Shown here: piece by piece, positions 21,271 through 28,360 of the stretch
Numbering within the stretch: position 1 is the first letter of the stretch
Layout: the number at the start of each line of letters is the position of its first letter
Assembly (NCBI GenBank): GCA_030149965.1
Contig: JASLHB010000127.1
Span: forward strand, 1 to 28,360
Direction: 5' to 3'
Source of the DNA: Wohlfahrtiimonas sp.
GTDB lineage: Bacteria; Pseudomonadota; Gammaproteobacteria; Cardiobacteriales; Wohlfahrtiimonadaceae
DNA length: 28,360 nt
Notes under the pieces: model-generated
Database searches by the model: none
What the model was told of the DNA's origin: nothing
The model's input: the letters and a program-made list of their open reading frames with translations, nothing else
Translations under genes and position numbers: made by a program

Positions 21271-24200
21271 ATGAGTCAAGAGGAACCAATAGAAATAGGA
21301 TTTATTATCAATTCTCCTGAAGTACTACAACAAGCTATGCAGGTTGAAAAGGGATTAAAGGGTGTAGATGATGCAGTGGCAAGAAGTGAGAAAAACTTTA
21401 AAGAATATATTGAAACACAGCTTCAAGCTAACAAAGCAATGCTTGAGGGGGTAAAACTAAGTGAAGCTCAAAAAAGGGCCTATGACACTTATACAAATAT
21501 TCTTTCGGGGTTAAAAGATATGATGAGTCAAACCACTGATCCAACACAACTATCTGTTTATAAGTTTAAAATAGAAGAGGTTTCTCAAAGTATTCAAACA
21601 TTACTTGAAAAAGCTAATAATAAAACACCTGAATTAATTAATACTAATAAGTTAGAAGAAGCGGGTAGATTATTAGATTCAATCTCTGATAAAGCATTTA
21701 ATCCAACATTCGCAAGTGGAGAGGAGTTAGAAATACTATCAGAGGCTATTAATAAGGCAGAATCAGAATTTGAACAATTAGGTGTTGTAATAGACTTTGT
21801 AAAAGCTAGATTAGAAACGGTAGATGACAAAGAAACATTTATTGCTCTAAAGCAAGATATTGAAACTGCAAATACTTTGCTTGGAAGAAATGTTGAGAAA
21901 TATGATGCTACAGGTAACTCTATTAATCAAATGCAAGATGCTCTTAAATTATTTCAAGAGCAACTTGTATCCGAAACAGATACAGAAAAAATAGTTACTC
22001 TAAATAGAAATATAGAAGAGTTAGAAAATAGTATCAGACAAGTAGCTCAAGCAGGTAGGACTGGTTTTGATGAATTTGGAAATTCAATTGCTCAGCCTAA
22101 AGAATCTGTTAGAGGACTAAAAGGACAGTTAGCAGAACTGGTACAGAAGTTAGCTCATTTGCGTATAGAGGGAAAACAAAATACAGAAGCTTATAAGGAA
22201 TTGACAAGACAAGCTACAGAGCTTAGTTCTGCTCTATCTACTGTTAATGAAGAAGTGAGACACTCAAGTTCTGCAACAAGTAATTTAGATACCCTTATAA
22301 GGGCTACAAAAGGGGTTGCTTCTGGTTATGCTTTAGCAAAAAGTGCTTCTTCGTTATTTGGTACAGATCAATCCAATATTGAGCAATCAATATTAAGAGT
22401 AACCAGTGCAATGTCTTTACTGCAATCATTACAGGTAGTACAAGCTGAACTTGAAAGAAAAGATTCTATTGCTACAAAAACACTGACTTACTTAAAAGGA
22501 TTATATGCAAAATCAATTGGACAAACAACTGGTGCTTTAAAAGCCTTTAGGGTTGCCTTACTTGCTTCAGGTATTGGAATTGCCATTGTGTTATTAGGGG
22601 AGCTTATTGCTAATTGGGATAAGGTTAAAAGAGCCATTGGTTTGACAAGTGATGAACTTGAGAGAAATCAAGCAATTGGTAAAAAAGCAAATGATTTATA
22701 CGGTGAGCGAATAGCTAAGCTTCAACTCCTTGTTAGCACAAATAAAGCTGTAGTACTGACAGAGCAACAAAAGAAACAAGCTGTAAAAGATTTTAATAAA
22801 GACTTTAGCGACACTCTTGGTACAGTCAAAGATTATGCTGATTTAGAGACACGAATCATTAATAATGCTCCTAAATATGTGGAGTATTTGCAGATAAAAG
22901 CACAAGCAGATGCTTCTTATATGTTATCCTTAGAAAAGCAAAAGAACTTATTAGAGCAAATTAATGCTTTATCCACTGGTGATTTAAAGTGGTATGACCA
23001 ACTGCAGGATAAAACAGATAAAATATTTGAAACAGCTTGGAATTTATTCGGTGCTGGTATAGATACTAAAAGAGATATTAGTCAATCAGAGATACTTAAT
23101 ATTATTGGACTTCCTGATGATAAAGAATTTGATAGTGTAATAAGTAGTTATTCTTCTGTTATTCAAGGGAAGTTGCGAAACTTTAGAAAAACACAGGGTG
23201 CTGACAAAGGTATGCTTGAGGCTTCATTTGACTTGCAGAGGCAAGCAGGAGAACTTGCTAAGCAATATGACATTAATCCTAAAGACAAAGAGTCTGATGA
23301 TAAATCAAAAAAAGTTTTTCAAGATAAAATAAAGGCTTTAGCTGAAATTAAAAAAGCAGAGGATAATTTTAATAAAAGCCGATTAACAGGGCTTGAGAAA
23401 GACTTAAAAGATATAGAACAGCGATATGCTAAATTAAGAGAGGATGCTCTAAAAGCACAATTAGACGCCAAAGCTATTGAGAGAATCAATAACCTTGAAA
23501 AAAAGGAAAAAGTAAGTGCTTCTTATACCAATGCAAGTGATGCGTTGAAAAAAAGACTTGAAGAAGAAAAGGATTTATATAAGTATTATGAAGAATTAAA
23601 AACTCAGATAGGATCTAAAGAAGTTTTAAAGAGGTTTGAAGGGCAATTTAACGGAGTTACGGATTTTAAAAGCAGACTTCAACAAGAAATAAATGAAGTT
23701 GAAAAAACACCAGAAAAACAACGAATGCCAGAACAGGAAGCAAGGTTGAAGGTGTTAAAGGATATGCTATCCAATGTCAATAAAGAAACGCAAAAAGATG
23801 AAGACTCAAGATATTTAAAAGCTTATCAAGCAACTTTATCATATAATGAAAAACTGCAAGATTTAGAGATAGATTATCAGCAAAAAAGAGCTCTTATACA
23901 TACAATTACTGATGATCAAATAAAAGCAGACAAGCTTGCTTTGTTAGAATCCCAACGAAAACAAGCTGTTGATTCAATTACTGAACAAAGTTATGATGAA
24001 CAAAGATTAGCACAGGATAATAGCACTGTACTGATTGGTATTACAAGGCAACAGCTAAGAATTAGATTAGAATCTTTAAAAGAGTATTATAAATCTGCTG
24101 AGGCAAGTTTGACAGATGATCAAAAAAAACTAATAAACAAAGAGATTGGTGATGCTGAGAGTGTATTAGGGGGTAATGATAATCAAACAAAAAAGAACGC

Positions 24201-25764
24201 TCTGCTTCTACGTAAAAAGCAACTTCTTGAACTAATTACAAACCTACAGAAGAAAGGTGTTCAAAATGTAAAGGAAGAACTTAGAGAGCTTGAAAATATT
24301 AATCAAGAACTTGAAGTAACAGATAAAGATCGTATACAAAAAATAGCCGAATGGGGAGCTGTTGCTGCAGATGCATTTTCAATGATAGGAGATAGTATTT
24401 CAGATATTAATCCTGACTTAGCAGACCAGCTACAAATGATGAGTGAGATTGTTGGAGTGGCATCTGAATTAGGTACTGCAATTGCTTCAGGTAACGCTTT
24501 AGGAATAGCACAAGCAGGTATTAAAGTTGTTGGGACAGTACTTAATTGGCAAAAAAAAGCACGAGAAAGTGAGCGAAAAGCAAATGAAGAAATAAAGAAA
24601 TGGCAGGATGAAATATTTGCCTCTCAGTTAGAGTATAATAGGTTGTTAAGAGATAGAGTTGTTTCTGAAGCTACTATTAACTCTTTATATGAATCAAGAG
24701 CTACCAATATTAAAAAGGAAATGGAAGCCCTTGAAAAGAATAAAAACAGTGTTGAAAGAGATATGAATAATGTCTTTGAACGACTGTTAAATGCAGATAC
24801 TGTTGTTGGTAAAGAAAAAAAGAAGTCAGGTGGGGTCTTAGGAATTGGTAGAAAAACAAAAGTTGTTGATGTAAATAAAAAGGTTGCTGAACTATTAGAT
24901 GTAGCAGAGTATAGAGATCCAAGCTTTTTTGAAAAAATATTTGGAGCAAAACCATTTGAAGGAGTAAAAGAAGGTATAGAACTAACTGATGAGCTTTATG
25001 ATGAGTTAGAAAGATTAAATGGTTTAAAACCTTTTACTGGAGATGCGAAAGAAGCGTTTGAACAATTAAAAAAATTGAAAGATGAATATGGTTCTATTAA
25101 TGACGCAATGATATCTAAGCGACAAGAGCTGCTAAATATAACAGTAGGTACAACAGCAGATGCTATAGCAGATAGTATAAGACAAGGAGTAGCACAAGGT
25201 AAAACAACTTTTGAAGACTTTGCTGATGATATAGAAGGCTTGCTTCGGAATGCAATATTACAAGGACTTCTTACAAACTCTTTGCAAGAAGGTGTTCAGA
25301 AACTACAAGAGGAACTTGCACTACTTATGGAAGATGGTGAGCTGACTGATAGCGATGCTGAGAAGATTCGTGAAATGTATATGAATATTGTTAAGGAAAG
25401 CCAGGAGAAGCTTGATGCTTTGAATAAAGCAGGAATAGACCTTGGACAATCTAATGATGCTAATTCTCTTAAGGGTGCCATAAAAGGAATGAGTGAGCAA
25501 CAAGCCGATCTTATGGCTGGACAAATTGGTGGCTGGAGACTTGCGCAACTTGAGACCAATAGTATTCTAAGTAGGAACTTCTCTTCTATGTTAGAATTTA
25601 TCTCAAGACAAGTTGCTATTCAAATGCAAATTGAAATAAATACTCGCAATACCTCTACTAACACAGAGCGTACTGTAAAAGAGTTACAAGAATTAAATAG
25701 TAAAATAAAACAAACTAAAAGTGAATTTGATACTTTAAAATCAGCAGGCGTATGGACACCTTAA
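21271..25764 (+). CDS. Tail tape measure protein
   Basis: A 1497-aa protein that sets tail length and is ejected into the host. It is dominated by long coiled-coil helices (for example 1-330 and about 680-1060). A hydrophobic segment (ALKAFRVALLASGIGIAIVLLGELIANW, about residues 420-448) is typical of tape measures and may form a membrane channel; another small-residue hydrophobic stretch lies near 1070-1090. By the rule of about 0.15 nm per residue, the tail could be some 220 nm long. It follows the chaperone by 2 bases and overlaps the distal tail gene by 13. Confidence 0.95.
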   Translation: MSQEEPIEIGFIINSPEVLQQAMQVEKGLKGVDDAVARSEKNFKEYIETQLQANKAMLEGVKLSEAQKRAYDTYTNILSGLKDMMSQTTDPTQLSVYKFKIEEVSQSIQTLLEKANNKTPELINTNKLEEAGRLLDSISDKAFNPTFASGEELEILSEAINKAESEFEQLGVVIDFVKARLETVDDKETFIALKQDIETANTLLGRNVEKYDATGNSINQMQDALKLFQEQLVSETDTEKIVTLNRNIEELENSIRQVAQAGRTGFDEFGNSIAQPKESVRGLKGQLAELVQKLAHLRIEGKQNTEAYKELTRQATELSSALSTVNEEVRHSSSATSNLDTLIRATKGVASGYALAKSASSLFGTDQSNIEQSILRVTSAMSLLQSLQVVQAELERKDSIATKTLTYLKGLYAKSIGQTTGALKAFRVALLASGIGIAIVLLGELIANWDKVKRAIGLTSDELERNQAIGKKANDLYGERIAKLQLLVSTNKAVVLTEQQKKQAVKDFNKDFSDTLGTVKDYADLETRIINNAPKYVEYLQIKAQADASYMLSLEKQKNLLEQINALSTGDLKWYDQLQDKTDKIFETAWNLFGAGIDTKRDISQSEILNIIGLPDDKEFDSVISSYSSVIQGKLRNFRKTQGADKGMLEASFDLQRQAGELAKQYDINPKDKESDDKSKKVFQDKIKALAEIKKAEDNFNKSRLTGLEKDLKDIEQRYAKLREDALKAQLDAKAIERINNLEKKEKVSASYTNASDALKKRLEEEKDLYKYYEELKTQIGSKEVLKRFEGQFNGVTDFKSRLQQEINEVEKTPEKQRMPEQEARLKVLKDMLSNVNKETQKDEDSRYLKAYQATLSYNEKLQDLEIDYQQKRALIHTITDDQIKADKLALLESQRKQAVDSITEQSYDEQRLAQDNSTVLIGITRQQLRIRLESLKEYYKSAEASLTDDQKKLINKEIGDAESVLGGNDNQTKKNALLLRKKQLLELITNLQKKGVQNVKEELRELENINQELEVTDKDRIQKIAEWGAVAADAFSMIGDSISDINPDLADQLQMMSEIVGVASELGTAIASGNALGIAQAGIKVVGTVLNWQKKARESERKANEEIKKWQDEIFASQLEYNRLLRDRVVSEATINSLYESRATNIKKEMEALEKNKNSVERDMNNVFERLLNADTVVGKEKKKSGGVLGIGRKTKVVDVNKKVAELLDVAEYRDPSFFEKIFGAKPFEGVKEGIELTDELYDELERLNGLKPFTGDAKEAFEQLKKLKDEYGSINDAMISKRQELLNITVGTTADAIADSIRQGVAQGKTTFEDFADDIEGLLRNAILQGLLTNSLQEGVQKLQEELALLMEDGELTDSDAEKIREMYMNIVKESQEKLDALNKAGIDLGQSNDANSLKGAIKGMSEQQADLMAGQIGGWRLAQLETNSILSRNFSSMLEFISRQVAIQMQIEINTRNTSTNTERTVKELQELNSKIKQTKSEFDTLKSAGVWTP

Positions 25765-26156
25765 ATAGTAAAAAACTAAGAGAAACGTATGGGTTAGTTA
25801 TTCAAACAGGTACAGCTAAATTGCTTGAGTACCCTGAGAGAAAAGAACCTCTTTCAAACGACTGGTTAGACGAAAATGGAACAGAGTATCACTTGTCTAA
25901 AGTATATTTTAAAGACCGTGAAATTTCTCTTAATTGTGCTTTTTTGGCTAAAGATGATGTGACTTATTGGAAGAACTATAATGCCTTTTTTGCTGAGATA
26001 ACTAAACCAGGTTATCAAAAACTATTTATATACGATCACGGGAAGACTTATGAAGTCTTCTATAAGAAAACAAATGCATTTGATAAGCTTAGAAAGCGTT
26101 TAAAAGATGTTGAAAAGGTATTTGTAAAATTTGAACTAATACTACAGGTAAAATGA
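25752..26156 (+). CDS. Probable distal tail protein
   Basis: A 134-aa beta-rich protein between tape measure and tail-tip gene, the usual place of the distal tail hub. Patterns such as TYGLVIQTGTAKLLEYPERKEP, VYFKDREISLNCAFLA and YQKLFIYDHGKTYEVFYKK fit small tail-hub proteins. It overlaps the tape measure 3' end by 13 bases and shares ATGA with the next gene. Confidence 0.7.
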   Translation: MDTLNSKKLRETYGLVIQTGTAKLLEYPERKEPLSNDWLDENGTEYHLSKVYFKDREISLNCAFLAKDDVTYWKNYNAFFAEITKPGYQKLFIYDHGKTYEVFYKKTNAFDKLRKRLKDVEKVFVKFELILQVK

Positions 26157-28360
26157 AATATACAATAAACAGAAATAATAAAGACATCGCTACTATTGCT
26201 CCTACTGGTTCTGTAAGTCGTAAAATTATGGCTGAAGAACTTGCAGTTTTGCAGTTTGTCCTACCTAATTACATTGCTTTTAATGTAGGTGATAGCGTCT
26301 CTATTTATGGTTCTACATTTATTTTAAATCGAGAGCCTGTAGTTCAAAAGGTAGCAACTAATAACTATCAGTATTCATTACAATTTGAATCAGTCAAATA
26401 TGAGCTTGCTAAAATACAAGCGTTAGGATTGAACCAAAACAACCAGTACACTGAGTTAGATTATTCAATTATGGGTAATCTTGAAATGCTTCTTAATCAT
26501 TTAGTAGTTAATGCTAATCGCTTGGGTGGTGGTTGGAAAGTTGGGTTCGTTGATAAATCTGAAGTGAAGAACATTAAATTTAATAAGAATACTGTTCTGT
26601 CATCTTTATCAATGATTGCTGAGGAGTTTGATACCGAATTTTGGGTAGATGGAGATAAAACTATTCATCTTATAAAACGTCAAGAAGTAAGTAGATTAGA
26701 GCTGAAATATGGTTCATCTAAAGGATTGAAAACTATTTCAAGAACTACATTAGATACCTCTAATATATTGACTCGTTTATATGCTGTTGGATCAAATCAA
26801 AACATTCCACAAAAGTATCGTTATGGTTCATATCGCTTAAAAATGGATGTTCCTTTTCTTGAAAAGAATGTTGATAAGTTTGGAATTATAGAGTATTCAG
26901 AAAGTTTTGAAGATATATATCCAAGACGTAATGGTAAGGTTACTGCTGTATTTAATGATAATCCTATGAAGTTTACTGATACGTCAATGGACTTTGACCT
27001 TAATGGGACAACTTCTATTCATGGAGAAGTGCAGACAATTCTTCTTCCTGGTATCTCAGCAAAAGTCACATTTAATACAGGACAACTTGCAGGGTATACT
27101 TTTGACATTCAAAAACACGGATATAAACATTCAACAAAAACTTTTGTTATTCTTAAGAATAAGGATGAGAAGGCTTATGAAGTACCTAACGATTTATTAC
27201 GCCCTGCAATTGGTGATGAATATGTCTTGACTGATATAGTAATGCCTGAGGTGTATCTTAACAATGCTGAAGCTGAATTAAAAAAGAAAGCTCAAGAGTA
27301 CTTGGATAAAAACTCAGTTCCTCGTTTGCAATATTTAGCCACTGCTGATCCAATATACTTTGAACGTCAAAATATAAACTTAGAGTTGGGAAATACTATA
27401 AAGTTTATTGATGCTGATTTTGGTTTGGATTCAGAGATTAGGGTTGTATCAATTATAAAGGATTTGCAAAACCCTTTTCAAGTTGAATTTGAACTTGCTG
27501 AAGAGATTCAACAGCAAAATATTGTTCGTGAGTATATTGAGAAGAATAAAAATAACCAGGTACTTATTGATAGTCGCAAGAAGTTTAATGAGTCATTACA
27601 ACGCAACTATGAGTTCTCACAAGAGATCCAAGAGAATGTTTTTGATGCTGAAGGATACTTTGATCCTGCAAATATAAAACCTCTTACTATTGAGACTAAA
27701 ATGCTTTCTGTAGGTGCGCGTGAGCAACAATTCACATTAGAAGACTTGACACTTATGGTTGAGTCTTCTAATACAGCTCTTAGAAATACTAAGGGGCAAA
27801 TAATTCATTATACGCTTGAGGATAAAACAAGATCGTGGAATATACCAGCTTCTGTTTATAATGGTATTAGTCCTGGTTTTAATTTCATCTACATAAAGGC
27901 TCAAAAGGTAGGTAATAATGCTTCTGTGTTTGTGTCTACTAATCAGATTAAAGTTGATCAGGATGCTGCTTTTTATCATTTTGAAGCTGGTTACTTGAGT
28001 AGTATAGCTAATGGTTACAGAAAGATTCGTTTATCTAATGGATTCACTAACATCAATGGACGTGAAATTACTACTGGTAGAATAACATCTGCTAATGGTG
28101 CCTCGTACTTTGACCTTGATACAGGGGAAATTAAAGGTAAAATCACTTTCACTGATGGTTCTAGTGCTTTAGACCAGGTTACTGAAGTAGTTAATGATGC
28201 TGTTGATGATGTTAAGTTTGGTGGCAGAAATTTAATATTCAATTCAAATGTAAGTAAGCAAAATACAACTTACACTATTCCTAATAGCGCTCCTTTGCTG
28301 TCTAATTTCAATGTAGGTGACGAGTTTATGTTGAGCTGTTATGCTGAATATGAAGATATT
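26153..28360 (+). CDS. Tail-tip / receptor-binding (tail endopeptidase-like) protein, 3' end outside window
   Basis: The frame is open from ATG 26153 to the window edge: at least 736 residues, truncated only by the window. The first ~400 residues have the layout of phage tail-associated hub proteins (VLQFVLPNYIAFNVGDSVSIYG, NREPVVQKVATNNYQYSLQFESVKYEL, TRLYAVGSNQNIP). Later parts resemble fibre modules: ASYFDLDTGEIKGKI near 650 and GGRNLIFNSNV near 690, a motif often seen before carbohydrate-binding or collar domains in tail fibres. It probably forms the baseplate hub and receptor-binding tip. Confidence 0.85.
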   Translation, partial: MKYTINRNNKDIATIAPTGSVSRKIMAEELAVLQFVLPNYIAFNVGDSVSIYGSTFILNREPVVQKVATNNYQYSLQFESVKYELAKIQALGLNQNNQYTELDYSIMGNLEMLLNHLVVNANRLGGGWKVGFVDKSEVKNIKFNKNTVLSSLSMIAEEFDTEFWVDGDKTIHLIKRQEVSRLELKYGSSKGLKTISRTTLDTSNILTRLYAVGSNQNIPQKYRYGSYRLKMDVPFLEKNVDKFGIIEYSESFEDIYPRRNGKVTAVFNDNPMKFTDTSMDFDLNGTTSIHGEVQTILLPGISAKVTFNTGQLAGYTFDIQKHGYKHSTKTFVILKNKDEKAYEVPNDLLRPAIGDEYVLTDIVMPEVYLNNAEAELKKKAQEYLDKNSVPRLQYLATADPIYFERQNINLELGNTIKFIDADFGLDSEIRVVSIIKDLQNPFQVEFELAEEIQQQNIVREYIEKNKNNQVLIDSRKKFNESLQRNYEFSQEIQENVFDAEGYFDPANIKPLTIETKMLSVGAREQQFTLEDLTLMVESSNTALRNTKGQIIHYTLEDKTRSWNIPASVYNGISPGFNFIYIKAQKVGNNASVFVSTNQIKVDQDAAFYHFEAGYLSSIANGYRKIRLSNGFTNINGREITTGRITSANGASYFDLDTGEIKGKITFTDGSSALDQVTEVVNDAVDDVKFGGRNLIFNSNVSKQNTTYTIPNSAPLLSNFNVGDEFMLSCYAEYEDI

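Larger units (their letters stand above)
119..28360 (+). mobile_element. Mu-like transposable prophage (right end outside window)
   Basis: The order repressor, DDE transposase, MuB-like ATPase, DUF3164, then terminase, DUF1320, DUF935 portal, MuF, gpG-like protein, capsid and tail genes is that of Mu-type transposable phages. The left boundary is placed at a TG dinucleotide at 119-120, just outside repeated sites that look like transposase-binding sites. The exact base and the expected 5-bp target duplication cannot be confirmed because the right end is not present. Lysis and tail genes appear intact, so the element may be functional. Confidence 0.85.

Noticed and set aside
1..28360. tRNA or rRNA genes
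   Set aside because: No cloverleaf-like or rRNA-like sequence was noticed on either strand; no search tool was available.

Overview
The window is most of a Mu-like transposable prophage, about 28.2 kb in view, in an AT-rich Bacteroidota genome (probably Flavobacteriia or a relative). The host assignment rests on promoters that match the Bacteroidota consensus (TTTG or TTG, 17-23 nt, TAnnTTTG), on the absence of clear Shine-Dalgarno sequences, and on proteins of Bacteroidota type (NdpA-like nucleoid protein, a lipoprotein with a short signal peptide). The left end lies near position 119 and carries repeated sites that could bind a MuA-like transposase. About 118 bases of host sequence with an open minus-strand frame precede it. 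The right end is beyond the window.

Layout. (1) 119-628: left end, a bidirectional terminator and a 12-bp tandem repeat. (2) 629-1861: immunity region, with an S24-type autocleaving repressor on minus, divergent from a small DNA-binding protein on plus. TTGCAA operators overlap both promoters. (3) 1886-9223: early plus-strand operon with a DDE transposase, a MuB-like AAA+ ATPase, a second P-loop ATPase, a DUF3164 protein, an NdpA-like nucleoid protein and several small regulators or unknowns, closed by a strong terminator. (4) 9270-10276: a two-gene insert (unknown protein plus lipoprotein) with its own palindromic promoter and terminator, which looks like a moron. (5) 10289-10621: a small helical protein, candidate late regulator. 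(6) 10551-16070, minus: head and packaging genes (terminase small and large, DUF1320, DUF935 portal, MuF, gpG-like, tail completion). (7) 16071-16252: divergent control region with a perfect 10-bp inverted repeat. (8) 16253-28360, plus: protease-scaffold, major capsid, lysis genes (amidase, two membrane proteins), tail tube, frameshifted tail chaperone, a 1497-aa tape measure, distal tail protein, and a tail-tip or fibre protein running off the window.

How the genes work together: the repressor holds lysogeny and should be inactivated by RecA-driven self-cleavage. The transposase and its ATPase then replicate the phage by transposition. The two divergent late operons build a long-tailed particle. 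A tail tube gene but no sheath gene is visible, which suggests siphovirus morphology.

The most notable finding is at the portal/MuF junction. The 0-frame reads an exact T TTT TTT slippery heptamer, then after 3 nt an 11-bp perfect stem (15 bp with one bulge) that contains the portal stop codon. The MuF frame is open in -1 right from the slip site and has no usable start codon for 46 codons. This predicts a programmed -1 frameshift making a 708-aa portal-MuF fusion. A second frameshift, in the tail chaperone pair, is of the known kind.
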